Positions 8,191 through 18,964 are shown, counted from the first letter of the stretch. The stretch is DNA of 64,000 nucleotides from Clostridia bacterium (GCA_017456555.1 JAFTJF010000005.1:1-64000); one strand, 5' to 3'. Notes: generated by a model from the letters alone, not told the origin. Program-made: numbers and translations.

Positions 8191-10455
8191 TTAAATCATT
8201 TCGAATTCTAATTCTACTTTGAATAAATCTCCATCTATTTGAATTTCAAAAGTTCCTTTTTGAAGTTCAGTTAAACTTCTTGAAATTGAAAGTCCAAGTC
8301 CACTTCCTTCTGTAGTTCTAGATTTATCTCCTCTCACAAATCTTTGCATTAATTCATCACTTGAAATATTTAATCTTTCTTTTGATATATTTTTTACTGC
8401 TATTTTTACTTTGTTTCCTACTCTTTTTACATCTATATAAACTCTAGATTTCTCTTGAGCATATTTAGAAATATTACTAAATAAATTTTCGATTATTCTA
8501 TACATGTATCTATTATCAGCATTTATAAACATTTCATCTTCTGCAAAATCTGAAATTATTTCTAATTCTTTAGCTTTAAATTTATCTTCAAATTCGCCTG
8601 TAGATTGTTTTATAAGTTCTACTACATTTATTTTTTCTATGTTTAATTTTACATTTCCAGAAGATGCTTTTGAAGCTTCTACTAAGTCTTCTGTTAGCTT
8701 CTTTAATCGTTGTGATTTATTATCTAATACTTCTATATATTCTTTGGCTTTTTCGCCTTCTATATTTTCTTTTTTTAGTAAATCTACATAGTTAATTATT
8801 GATGTTAGCGGTGTTTTTATATCATGAGAAACATTAGTAATTAATTCTGTTTTTAATCTCTCTGATTTTATTCCTTCTTCTATTGCATTTTCAAATCCTC
8901 TTGAAACATCATTTATATATTTAACAATATCTTTAAATTCTTTTGTAAACTCGTTTTCATCAAGTTTTTTTGTATGATTTCCTTCATACATTTCTTTTAA
9001 ATGCTTTTCAATTTTTTTATAACAATTTACATTTTCAAAAAAGCTATATAAAAACCATCCACCAATGCATAGAGCAACAATAAATCCTACAAAACTTCCA
9101 ATAGCAACTAAAAATACAGATAATACAAAATATAATATTAATCCTATTGAAAATTTAATAATATCTGGCCAATTTTTGGTTATCTCTTTTGTCGTTCTCT
9201 TCACTCTTGTAACTATTTTCTTACATATATTCTTTATTTTATTATAAATATTTTTACATATTTTCCAGCACCATCTGCAAATTCTTCCTGTTAAACTATC
9301 TTTTATAAGATTTTTTGCTTTTATTCTTTTTACAATTGTTACTCCCATTACAGCACATAAAATATAACTTATAAAATAACCAGTTAATAATAAACTATTT
9401 GCAAACTGATAATATTCAGCATTTATTCCATTTAATGAATCTATTGCAAAATAGATTACACAAATAGCTATAGTTCCGCCGACTGTTAGAATTATTTCTA
9501 TTGGAATTTTATCTAAATCATTAAAATCAATTCCTTCTTTATCTTTTGAATGACCAATTGCAGCAATTAAATATATTAAAATAATTACAAGTAAAACTGA
9601 AGCAACTGGTATTGCATAAATCATTTGTGGTTCATATGGCTCTAAATCTTTTATAAGCATTTTATAATATTCTATGCCTTCAATTTCCACAAGTTCTTCA
9701 CTATATGTGGAATAAATTAAGAAATCTTTAATTGTTGTTGTATACCATTCTTTAGTAGATTGCTCTAGTGCATTATCTACCATCTCATATCCTTCAAGTT
9801 CTCTAACATTAACTTCACCATTTTGAATTTCATATTTATATTCATATGGCCTATAATCATATGTTCCATTTCCTGTTATTAAAATTTCTGAAGAATCTTC
9901 TTGCTTTACAACATATTGATTTGAATTGTCTTGATTTATAGAATAGTAAGTATTTTCAAATTTTTCAAAATGTTGAATTGATTTTTTGGTAAATATTTCA
10001 GAATCTCCTCCAACAATACCATTTACAACGTTTGCTTTTTTCTCACCATTATTATTTATAAAATTTTTAATTTCTTCTATAGTATCTGTATCTGAAGTTA
10101 ATTCAACATTTGTTATTGCTAATTCTTTATATTGTATTAAGAAATAATAATCTTTTAAATTATATTGAGTATTATTTAATATATGAAAACTAGTTCCACC
10201 TGCAAAACAAATTCTAATATTTCCATCATATACACTATTAAATTGATCATTATGATAAATAAGTCTTTGCACTTCACTTGATAAATCACTCATATACATC
10301 TTTAAAAACGTATCAGTTTTAAAATATGTAGAAGTATCTATTTTTTCATTATATCTTTCTTTTAAAATTTCATAAAAAATTGATAAACCAATTATTAATA
10401 CTAAAATTGGAATTAAACAGTAAGAAAGTATTTTTAAAACCTTACTTTTTCTCAT
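8191..10455 (-). CDS. Membrane sensor histidine kinase
   Basis: A 754-residue kinase. One N-terminal membrane span (residues about 9-30) is followed by a roughly 250-residue extracellular domain, then at least four more spans (about 282-304, 322-342, 352-378 and 440-490). A HisKA helix carries H544 in NVSHDIKTPLTS, and the HATPase domain has an N-box (ENLFSNISKY) and GSGLGLSISRS. The long extracytoplasmic region suggests an external signal. Unlike HAMP-type sensors, the segment before HisKA is a multi-span block with a Cys/Lys-rich loop. It lies 12 bp downstream of the response regulator, so both are cotranscribed. The ligand cannot be inferred. Confidence 0.93.
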   Translation of the reverse strand: MRKSKVLKILSYCLIPILVLIIGLSIFYEILKERYNEKIDTSTYFKTDTFLKMYMSDLSSEVQRLIYHNDQFNSVYDGNIRICFAGGTSFHILNNTQYNLKDYYFLIQYKELAITNVELTSDTDTIEEIKNFINNNGEKKANVVNGIVGGDSEIFTKKSIQHFEKFENTYYSINQDNSNQYVVKQEDSSEILITGNGTYDYRPYEYKYEIQNGEVNVRELEGYEMVDNALEQSTKEWYTTTIKDFLIYSTYSEELVEIEGIEYYKMLIKDLEPYEPQMIYAIPVASVLLVIILIYLIAAIGHSKDKEGIDFNDLDKIPIEIILTVGGTIAICVIYFAIDSLNGINAEYYQFANSLLLTGYFISYILCAVMGVTIVKRIKAKNLIKDSLTGRICRWCWKICKNIYNKIKNICKKIVTRVKRTTKEITKNWPDIIKFSIGLILYFVLSVFLVAIGSFVGFIVALCIGGWFLYSFFENVNCYKKIEKHLKEMYEGNHTKKLDENEFTKEFKDIVKYINDVSRGFENAIEEGIKSERLKTELITNVSHDIKTPLTSIINYVDLLKKENIEGEKAKEYIEVLDNKSQRLKKLTEDLVEASKASSGNVKLNIEKINVVELIKQSTGEFEDKFKAKELEIISDFAEDEMFINADNRYMYRIIENLFSNISKYAQEKSRVYIDVKRVGNKVKIAVKNISKERLNISSDELMQRFVRGDKSRTTEGSGLGLSISRSLTELQKGTFEIQIDGDLFKVELEFEMI

Positions 10456-10467
10456 TTTAACATCCTC

Positions 10468-11166
10468 CTAACTAATTTTTTCTATCTTATATCCAATGCC
10501 CCATATTACTTTCAAATACTTTGGTTCTTTTGGATTAATTTCTATTTTTTCTCTTATATGTCTAATATGAACTGCAATTATATTTTCTGCTGCATATGCT
10601 TCATCATTCCATACATTTTCATATATTTGCTCTATTGAATAAACACTTCCTTTATTTTTAGTTAAGAATTTTAAAATATTATATTCTGTAGGAGTTAATT
10701 TTACTTCTTTTCCTTCTACTGTGACATTTTTTAAATCATCATCAATTACTAAGTCTCCTGTTTTATATACATTTTTATTATTATTTGAATCAACAGTTCC
10801 AAGTTTAGTATATCTTCTTATTCCTGAATTTACTCTTGCAATTAATTCTAAAGGATTAAAAGGTTTTGTCACATAATCATCTGCTCCTAAATTAAGTCCA
10901 TTTATTTTATCTTCATCTTCTGATTTTGCAGACAGCATTATTACTGGAATTGATTCTGTTTTTCTTATTTCACTCAAAGTTTCAATTCCATCTTTTACTG
11001 GCATCATAATATCTAAAATAATTAAATGAATCGTATTATTTTTTAGAACTTTTAGTGCTTCATCTCCATTGTACGATTTTAGAACATTGTATCCTTCTTT
11101 ACTTAAATAAATCTCAATTGCATTTACAATTTCTTTATCATCATCACAAACTAAAATATTGTACAT
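10468..11166 (-). CDS. OmpR/PhoB-family response regulator
   Basis: A 232-residue regulator. The receiver domain has the acidic pair DDD near residue 9-10, the phospho-acceptor D in LIILDIMMPVKDG and the switch lysine in DDYVTKPF. A winged-helix domain follows (LTPTEYNILKFL, about residue 155, and VHIRHIREKIE). It is the cognate partner of the kinase downstream. A -10 candidate (TATAAT, minus strand 11228-11223) lies upstream. Three in-phase TTAAG half-sites at 11289-11326 are a plausible binding site for the regulator itself. Confidence 0.95.
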   Translation of the reverse strand: MYNILVCDDDKEIVNAIEIYLSKEGYNVLKSYNGDEALKVLKNNTIHLIILDIMMPVKDGIETLSEIRKTESIPVIMLSAKSEDEDKINGLNLGADDYVTKPFNPLELIARVNSGIRRYTKLGTVDSNNNKNVYKTGDLVIDDDLKNVTVEGKEVKLTPTEYNILKFLTKNKGSVYSIEQIYENVWNDEAYAAENIIAVHIRHIREKIEINPKEPKYLKVIWGIGYKIEKIS

Positions 11167-11288
11167 AAAATCCCCTACTTTCTTTTAGTTTCTTATTTGC
11201 AAGTATTTCTATTTTCAAGTTTATTATACTCGCATTTATTACATTTTTAAAGTCTTTTCTCTACACTACAAATTCTATCAAAAAATTA

Positions 11289-11326
11289 TTAAGAAAAAAT
11301 AGAGGAATTATTAAGAATTTCTTAAG
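11289..11326. promoter_or_regulatory. In-phase TTAAG half-sites, probable response-regulator operator
   Basis: TTAAG occurs at 11289-11293, 11311-11315 and 11322-11326, that is 22 and then 11 bp apart, so all fall on the same helix face. The first two lie within an identical 12-bp repeat. OmpR-family regulators bind direct repeats with an 11-bp period. The site is between the regulator gene and a divergent plus-strand promoter candidate. Confidence 0.5.
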
Positions 11327-11392
11327 ATTAATAATGATTTGGGGACGAAGACAAAAATCATTATTTATAAAACAAAAAATTTTTAAAATTTT

Positions 11393-11422
11393 TTGAATAT
11401 ATTTTTTCATTTCGCACATAAT
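11393..11422 (+). promoter_or_regulatory. Plus-strand promoter candidate of the putative RNA
   Basis: TTGAAT (11393-11398), an 18-bp spacer and CATAAT (11417-11422) point into the 11430-11940 region, which has no open reading frame. The base composition makes chance matches easy, so this is tentative. Confidence 0.35.
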
Positions 11423-11428
11423 ACTATT

Positions 11429-11945
11429 ATAAAATTTATATTAGCCTAACTTAGAGCTTAATTATTGGTATCTATTAAATAAATAATAAGTAATTACCTT
11501 ATTATTTATTTAATGTGATATTAGTAATTAGGGGTCGAGTAAAAATGTAAAATATTGAAGCTCGAGCTTTAGTATTTTATGTTGGACACGAAGAATATAT
11601 TTTGTGCTTGATAGTTCTATTTCTTTATGATTATTTATTCTTATCTTTAGAATAAATCGCCCGTGATTTGCATATAGTTATTAGGATTTGAAAAGTATAT
11701 TATATATTTGAAGTTATGATTATTCTTTTACTTGAAAGTGGTTATTTTTAATCCCTCGAGGATGAATATAGCTATTTAGAGTGGATTTATAATCTAGTAA
11801 CTGATTAATATATGTGGTATATGGCTTACTTGTATAGTAATATACATTAGGTCAAACTACTATGTGTATTGGTTTTAGCTGAAAGTTAATATAAGTTTTA
11901 TAGTGATAAGAGGCATAAGGATTTACCCTTATGTCTCGATCATTT
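11429..11945 (+). ncRNA. Candidate structured non-coding RNA
   Basis: About 510 nt with no convincing reading frame and a visibly more balanced base composition than other intergenic DNA here. A 15-position self-complementary arm (11549-11578) contains two G-U pairs that pair only in the plus-strand RNA. A terminal 11-bp stem (11910-11937, one G-U) is followed by a short T-rich stretch, consistent with an end. CTCGAG recurs at 11561 and 11754. I do not recognise a known family; RNase P, tmRNA and SRP signature sequences were looked for and are absent. A decayed gene is the main alternative. Confidence 0.4.
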
Positions 11946-11948
11946 TTA

Positions 11949-11985
11949 CAAAAAAATAAAGACCTTTAAGCCAAGGTCTCTATTT
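11949..11985 (-). terminator. Intrinsic terminator of gyrB
   Basis: A 7-bp AGACCTT/AAGGTCT stem followed on the minus strand by a T-rich run lies 30 bp past the gyrB stop codon. Confidence 0.8.
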
Positions 11986-12013
11986 TTCTATATATCTAAT
12001 TAATACTTTTCTA

Positions 12014-13957
<1,944 letters not shown>

Positions 13958-14203
13958 TTATATCATTCTTTTAGCTATAGTATTTACACCTATATTAGTG
14001 ATATACGCTTTTTTAATATTATTCTCTTCTGTTAATATAAAAGACATTTCTTTTTTATCAGAAACAACAATAATATTGCCAGCTTCTTCTAAAGATTTAT
14101 ACATTGCCTTATATTCTTTTGTATTTTTAACATAATCTATATTAAATATTGCGATTATTGTTCTACTATTTATAATAAAGTCTTTTCCAATATGTAAATA
14201 CAT
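13958..14203 (-). CDS. remB: RemB/YaaB-like DUF370 regulator
   Basis: An 81-residue protein beginning MYLHIGKDFIINSR, typical of the DUF370 family. In Bacillus the remB/yaaB gene sits in the same place between recF and gyrB. Family members (RemA in particular) are DNA-binding activators of matrix genes; the function of this copy is inferred from position and sequence only. A GGAAT-type ribosome site precedes the ATG, and recF ends 18 bp upstream, supporting cotranscription. Confidence 0.85.
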   Translation of the reverse strand: MYLHIGKDFIINSRTIIAIFNIDYVKNTKEYKAMYKSLEEAGNIIVVSDKKEMSFILTEENNIKKAYITNIGVNTIAKRMI

Positions 14204-14221
14204 ATAAAAAATTCCTTTCTT

Positions 14222-15304
14222 CTAGACTTTCTTACAAATTCCATTTTCCACATAATAAATAGAATTTTCATTTTCAAGTTCAATTCTATCTGTACAAGTA
14301 ATAATTACTTGGTTTCCTTTTATATTTTCTAAAAAGCTTTTTCTTCTCTTTTCATCTAGTTCTGACATATAATCATCTAATAAAAGTATTGGTGAATCCC
14401 CTATTTCATCTTTTACTATTTTAAGCTCACATAGTTTCAAAGTTAATATTGATGTTCTTTGTTGACCTTGTGAACCAAATATTGAAACAGGCCTATTATC
14501 AATATATATCATAAAATCATCTCTATGTATACCTGTAGCTGTAAAACCTCTTTTTATGTCAACCACACGAGACTTTTTCAAATTTTCTAAAAAAGAGTTT
14601 TTATCTTTACTATTAGAAATATATTTTATTTTTATCTCTTCTTTTCCACTTTTTGTTATCAAACTGTGGATATCTTCTATAGAATTTGAAATTTTATCTA
14701 TAAAATATTTTCTATATTCATATATCTTAAATGAATATTCAGATAATTGCTCATCCCAAATATCAAGCATAGCTGGATTTTTGTTTTCAAGCTTTATCTG
14801 TCTTAAATAATTATTTCTTTGGTCTAATATTTTATTATATGAATTTAATAAATGTAAATAGTTAGGTCTTAGTGAGCTTATCATCATATCTAAGAAACGT
14901 CTTCTCTTTTGAGGACCATCTTTTATTATTTCAATATCGTCAGGAGTAAAAATTACTACATTTATCTTCCCTATTATATCACTTATTTTATTTTGTTTTA
15001 CACCATTTACAAAAAAGGTTTTCTTATCATTTATTTCAGCTCTTATTTGACCATCTCTATCAATCTTTGTATATGAAACTTCAACTTTAGAATTATCACT
15101 ATTAAAATTAATTAATTCTGAATCTTTTTTGGCTCTAAAAGACTTACCATAGGCACACAAAAAGATAGCCTCAATTACATTAGTTTTGCCTTGAGCATTA
15201 TTTCCATATATTACATTTATATTTTCATTTAAACATATTTCTTGTTTTTCGTAATTTCTAAAATTTTCTAATAAAACACTTTTTATATACATATTATCTA
15301 CCAA
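14222..15304 (-). CDS. recF: DNA replication and repair protein RecF
   Basis: A 360-residue SMC-like ATPase that loads RecA at gaps. Walker A is YGNNAQGKTNVIEAI (about residues 33-47), the signature motif is GSQGQQRTSILTLKL, and Walker B is LLLDDYMSELD. The N-terminus VLLENFRNYEKQEI is typical. It overlaps the end of the upstream small membrane-protein gene by 11 bp, which implies coupling, and precedes remB by 18 bp. Length matches the family. Confidence 0.97.
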   Translation of the reverse strand: MVDNMYIKSVLLENFRNYEKQEICLNENINVIYGNNAQGKTNVIEAIFLCAYGKSFRAKKDSELINFNSDNSKVEVSYTKIDRDGQIRAEINDKKTFFVNGVKQNKISDIIGKINVVIFTPDDIEIIKDGPQKRRRFLDMMISSLRPNYLHLLNSYNKILDQRNNYLRQIKLENKNPAMLDIWDEQLSEYSFKIYEYRKYFIDKISNSIEDIHSLITKSGKEEIKIKYISNSKDKNSFLENLKKSRVVDIKRGFTATGIHRDDFMIYIDNRPVSIFGSQGQQRTSILTLKLCELKIVKDEIGDSPILLLDDYMSELDEKRRKSFLENIKGNQVIITCTDRIELENENSIYYVENGICKKV

Positions 15305-15509
15305 ATAAAAAGTCCATTACTCCACCTAGTATTACTTTTACAAGTATAAATACTATAAAGATTAATATAGCACTTCCTATTATTAGTCCAATGTTTATTT
15401 TTAATCCTGTTTGTTCAAATATTTTATTTGAAATACCATCAAACTTTTTTGTTAATCCAAAAAATATATCTGTTGCTTTTTCATATAATTTTTTTAACTT
15501 TTCTTCCAT
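15294..15509 (-). CDS. Small single-span membrane protein between dnaN and recF
   Basis: A 71-residue protein with a charged N-terminal amphipathic half and one strong transmembrane helix (about residues 40-62, INIGLIIGSAILIFIVFILV), ending MDFLFGR. I do not recognise it. In Bacillus the position between dnaN and recF is held by the S4-domain protein YaaA, which is absent here. The 11-bp overlap with recF argues that it is real. Its ribosome site (AAAGGAG, 15547-15541) is 31 nt from the ATG, but a perfect ATATTAGT/ACTAATAT hairpin (15520-15539) between them would bring the two to a working distance. Confidence 0.75.
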   Translation of the reverse strand: MEEKLKKLYEKATDIFFGLTKKFDGISNKIFEQTGLKINIGLIIGSAILIFIVFILVKVILGGVMDFLFGR

Positions 15510-15608
15510 TTTTTATAATATATTAGTAAAAACTAATATACTCCTTTCCACTATTTTAGTGTTTTTATCCTATGTGTTATCCACTTTTTGTTCTTAATAT
15601 GTGGATAA

Positions 15609-16724
15609 CTATTCTTTCATTTTGATTGGTAATATCATATAAATATAATCACCATCTTCAATTGGTTTTATTATACATGGAGATCTATTTGTTCCAAATT
15701 CGATATAAACTTCTTCATCATCAATTGCTTTTAAAGCATCTAAGAAAAATCTTGGGTTGAAACCAATTTCAAGTTCTTTACCTTCTGTATCAACAAAAAT
15801 TTCTTCTTTTGCATCACCTGTTTGATTTGCACATGAAATTGTAACTTTTCCAACTTCTATATTTATCTTTACTGGGTATTTTTTCTCTTTTTCTATAGAT
15901 GAAGCTGATATTAATAAAATTCTTTCAAAACAGTTTTGAATATTTGATTTATTTACTTTTACTCTTGTTTCCCAATTTTGTGGAATTGTGTTTGAGTATT
16001 TTAAGAATTCTCCATCTAATAATCTTGTTACTATTTTACAATTTTCCATTTCAAATAAAGCTTGGTTTCTTGATATACCAATTTTAACTGTATCAAATGA
16101 ATCAGATATAATTTTATTTACTTCATTTAAAGTTTTTCCTGGTATTACACTGCTAAAGCTATTAGCAGCTTCATTTAAAACATTAGATTTGATAGCTAAT
16201 CTGTAACCATCAACTGCAACAACATTTAATTTATTATCTATTACTTCAAATAAACATCCTGTAAATATAGGTCTATTTTCTTCTGTACTTACAGCAAAGA
16301 TTGTTTTTCTAATCATATTTTTTAATGTTGTTTGTTCTATTTCTATAGAGTTATCTACATTTATTCTAGGTAACTCTGGGAATTCATCAGGATTCATTGT
16401 TGCTAATTTATAAAGTGATCCTTCACATTCTATTTCTAATAAGTTATTTTCATTTATAGTTAATTTTATTTCTGTAGAAGGTAATCTTTTTATAATCTCA
16501 CTAAACATAGTAGCATTTACTACTGTATTTCCTTGTTCTTCTACATTGGCTTCTAATATATATTCTATTCCTATTTCTAAATCATAAGATGTTAATTTTA
16601 ATTCATTATCATTTGTTTGAATAAGTATTCCTTCTAATATAGGCATTGTTGTTTTAGATGCTACACCATTAATAACTGAACTAATACCTTTAAGAATTTT
16701 TTCTTTTTCACAAATAACTCTCAT
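15609..16724 (-). CDS. dnaN: DNA polymerase III beta subunit (sliding clamp)
   Basis: A 371-residue clamp, which encircles DNA as a homodimer and tethers the polymerase. Three repeated clamp folds are visible. Conserved segments include TNDNELKLTSYDLEIGIE in the first domain, RPIFTGCLFEV in the second and a C-terminal ...YMILPIKMKE end. The ATG follows an AAAGGAG ribosome site. It lies directly downstream of dnaA, separated by 319 bp holding the unwinding part of the origin. Confidence 0.97.
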   Translation of the reverse strand: MRVICEKEKILKGISSVINGVASKTTMPILEGILIQTNDNELKLTSYDLEIGIEYILEANVEEQGNTVVNATMFSEIIKRLPSTEIKLTINENNLLEIECEGSLYKLATMNPDEFPELPRINVDNSIEIEQTTLKNMIRKTIFAVSTEENRPIFTGCLFEVIDNKLNVVAVDGYRLAIKSNVLNEAANSFSSVIPGKTLNEVNKIISDSFDTVKIGISRNQALFEMENCKIVTRLLDGEFLKYSNTIPQNWETRVKVNKSNIQNCFERILLISASSIEKEKKYPVKINIEVGKVTISCANQTGDAKEEIFVDTEGKELEIGFNPRFFLDALKAIDDEEVYIEFGTNRSPCIIKPIEDGDYIYMILPIKMKE

Positions 16725-16740
16725 TTCTTTTCTCCTTTAA

Positions 16741-16945
16741 TTAAATAATATAAATAGTAGTATTAGTATTAGGGGGTGTGAATTTGGTGGATAACTCTCC
16801 AAACCCTTTATTTCCCTAACAAAAACTATGTGTAAAACTCTGTGAATAATTTTGTATTTTATCCACATTATTCAATATCATTTGTGAATTCTTAGTTATT
16901 AACAAGTTTTGTACAAGTTTTTCACATGACCTTGTGGAAAACCTT
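16741..16945. other. oriC: Origin of replication, unwinding side (dnaA-dnaN gap)
   Basis: A TAG-TAG-TAT-TAG-TAT-TAG tract (16755-16772) is followed by a G-run and a near DnaA box (GGTGGATAA, 16787-16795). Further boxes or near boxes are TGTGAATAA (16841-16849), perfect TTATCCACA (16859-16867) and TGTGGAAAA (16934-16942). The order of box, GC-rich stretch and TAG-type trinucleotides matches the DnaA-trio basal unwinding system described in Bacillus. The flanking tract toward dnaN is AT-only. The rest of the 319-bp gap up to dnaA shows no gene. Confidence 0.75.
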
Positions 16946-16972
16946 TCTAGCTTTTCCGTAGGAGTTAATAGC
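16931..16972. repeat. CTTGTGGAAAA...TTTTCCGTAG hairpin element, copy 1
   Basis: A stem of GGAAAA with TTTTCC around a pyrimidine/purine loop, with CTTGT before it and CGTAGGAGTT after it. A second copy with the same flanks lies at 46146-46186. The TTGTGGAAAA arm overlaps a DnaA-box-like site, so here it could simply be part of the origin. Confidence 0.4.
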
Positions 16973-17043
16973 TCTTCTTTAGTAGAAAAATATGTTTGCA
17001 AAACATAAATTTTGTTTTGCTCGAGTTTTTGTTTATATTTAAA

Positions 17044-18390
17044 TTAATTTGAATCTTGGATAATGTTTTTCACACTTTCCACAATTAATTTTGTATTTGT
17101 TTTTTCTTTAATTTCTTTTTCGATTTTATTTACGGCATGCATTACTGTAGTATGATCTCTATTACCAAAATCAGCCCCTATTTTTGGGAATGACATTTGA
17201 GCAACATTTCTACATAAATACATTGCTATTTGACGAGGAAATGCAATATCATTTGATTTTTTTGAAGATATTATATCTTTTTTATCAATATTAAAGTATT
17301 TTGCAACAACCTCTTGTATGTAATCTGAAGATATTACCTTCTCTTTTTGAAGAACAATATCATTTATTGATTTTTCTGCTATTTCAATTGTTATTGGGCT
17401 GTGTGTTAATGATGCATAAGCAACGATTTTATTTAGGGCCCCTTCAAGTTCACGAATATTTGAATCTATTTTTGTGGCAATAACTGATAATATATAATCA
17501 TCAATTATTATTTTATCTGCTTGTACTTTTTTTCTAAGAATTGCTAGACGTGTTTCATAATCAGGCATTGAAATATCAGCAAGTATGCCCCACTCAAATC
17601 TTGATTTTAATCTTTCTTCTAATAATGGAATATCTCTAGGTGGTTTATCACTAGAAATAATAATTTGTTTTCCATTTTGATGAAGAGTATTAAATGTGTG
17701 GAAAAATTCTTCTTGCCCTGTTTTCTTCCCTGCTATAAATTGGATGTCGTCTATTAATAAAACGTCTATATTTCTATATTTATTTCTAAATAATTCATTT
17801 TTATAATTAGCGTCTTTTATTGAGTTTACTAATTCGTTAATAAATTGCTCAGATGTTACGTATAGAATTTTTGTACTAGGATTATTTTTAATAATTTTAT
17901 TTCCTATAGCATGCATTAAGTGTGTTTTTCCAAGACCAACTCCCCCATATATAAATAATGGATTATAAGCTGTAGCTGGTGCTTCTGAAACTGCAAATGC
18001 AGCTGCTTGAGCAAATTTATTATTATTTCCTATTACGAAATTATCAAATGTATATTTTGGATTTAAGAAACTATTACTATAGTTTTCAGTATTTATAAAG
18101 TCAGTTTTTTCTTCTACGAAAACTTGACTTTGGTTATCTTCTGTTTTTTCTATGATTTCTATTTCACAGTTTTTATTTGTAATAAAATTAAAAGTATTAG
18201 AAACTAAATCAAATAAACGTGATTCTATTGCGTCTTTTTGCATTTTTGAAAGAGCTATTAGAACGATTTTATTATCATTTATAGATTGTATTTCTAAATT
18301 TTTTATCCAAGTTGTATATGAAATAGTTGTCATTTCTTCTTTTAAAAGATCTTTAGCTTTTGTAAGTAAGTCGTTTTTATCAGAATACAT
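17044..18390 (-). CDS. dnaA: Chromosomal replication initiator DnaA
   Basis: A 448-residue DnaA. Domain I at the N-terminus (TTISYTTWIKNLEIQ) is followed by a short linker. The AAA+ domain has Walker A GGVGLGKTHLMHAIGN (about residue 149), Walker B VLLIDDIQF and sensor motifs. The C-terminal DNA-binding domain has the signature FGNRDHTTVMHAVNKIE. It binds the boxes flanking its own gene and opens the adjacent DNA. The gene lies between two box clusters, as in Bacillus, and is probably autorepressed through the boxes at 18424-18502 upstream of its start. Confidence 0.98.
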   Translation of the reverse strand: MYSDKNDLLTKAKDLLKEEMTTISYTTWIKNLEIQSINDNKIVLIALSKMQKDAIESRLFDLVSNTFNFITNKNCEIEIIEKTEDNQSQVFVEEKTDFINTENYSNSFLNPKYTFDNFVIGNNNKFAQAAAFAVSEAPATAYNPLFIYGGVGLGKTHLMHAIGNKIIKNNPSTKILYVTSEQFINELVNSIKDANYKNELFRNKYRNIDVLLIDDIQFIAGKKTGQEEFFHTFNTLHQNGKQIIISSDKPPRDIPLLEERLKSRFEWGILADISMPDYETRLAILRKKVQADKIIIDDYILSVIATKIDSNIRELEGALNKIVAYASLTHSPITIEIAEKSINDIVLQKEKVISSDYIQEVVAKYFNIDKKDIISSKKSNDIAFPRQIAMYLCRNVAQMSFPKIGADFGNRDHTTVMHAVNKIEKEIKEKTNTKLIVESVKNIIQDSN

Positions 18391-18423
18391 CCCTTTAAAA
18401 AACCCGTCCTTTCTATAGTATAT

Positions 18424-18502
18424 TTATCCACAAGGTTGTCCACATACTTTCTTTAAAGTGCTTAATCCTCAACGTTTTAAAGAATCAACAATATGTGGAA
18501 AA
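18424..18502. other. oriC: Origin of replication, DnaA-box cluster upstream of dnaA
   Basis: Boxes are TTATCCACA (18424-18432), TTGTCCACA (18436-18444) and, in reverse, TGTGGAAAA (18494-18502), with a weaker ATCCATTGTG at about 18520. This is the upstream half of a bipartite origin and overlaps the expected dnaA promoter region. The stretch from 18540 to 18700 is AT-rich with nothing else recognisable. Confidence 0.75.
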
Positions 18503-18709
18503 CTCAAAAAAGTTCTTTTTATCCATTGTGCTCATATAATATCAAAAATATTTTTAAAAAACAAGTTAAAAATCAAATTAATTAGATTAAATTTAAAATA
18601 AATAGTATAAGTGAGAATAAAAGAGATTGAGTATTTTTTATTAAGTAAAATCTTCTTATAATATTTATAGAAAAATAGTAATAAATAATATTAAATTTTT
18701 GCGAATTGC

Positions 18710-18739
18710 TTGACTTTTTTTGAGTTTTTATAGTATAAT
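18710..18739 (+). promoter_or_regulatory. rpmH promoter
   Basis: TTGACT (18710-18715), 18-bp spacer, TATAAT (18734-18739) upstream of rpmH and divergent from dnaA. Confidence 0.7.
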
Positions 18740-18821
18740 CTCTATTACTGTGAATAAATATGTTATTTATTACAAAATAAATTTGTTTAAAATAAAAATT
18801 ATATAAATTAGGAGGTGCAAA

Positions 18822-18956
18822 ATGAAAAGAACATACCAACCAAAAAAAAGACAAAGAAATAAAGTTCATGGATTCAGAAAAAGAATGCAAACAAGAGCTG
18901 GAAGACAAGTTTTAAAAGCAAGAAGAAATAAAGGAAGAAAAAGAATTTCAGTTTAG
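18822..18956 (+). CDS. rpmH: Large ribosomal subunit protein bL34
   Basis: A 44-residue, very basic protein: begins [18 protein letters not shown] and ends GRKRISV, with the conserved [11 protein letters not shown] core. This is the complete L34 sequence of the large ribosomal subunit. An AGGAGGTG site lies 6 bp before the ATG. It is the first gene of the plus-strand block on the other side of the origin and is followed by its own terminator, so part of the transcripts stops before rnpA. Confidence 0.97.
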   Translation: MKRTYQPKKRQRNKVHGFRKRMQTRAGRQVLKARRNKGRKRISV

Positions 18957-18964
18957 AATAAAGA

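Noticed and set aside
16816-17001. 61-residue minus-strand frame in the dnaA-dnaN gap
   Set aside because: It lies over the DnaA boxes of the origin and has no family features.
18582-18908. Minus-strand frame of 108 residues opposite rpmH
   Set aside because: It runs antisense through the rpmH start and promoter, has no ribosome site and no family features.
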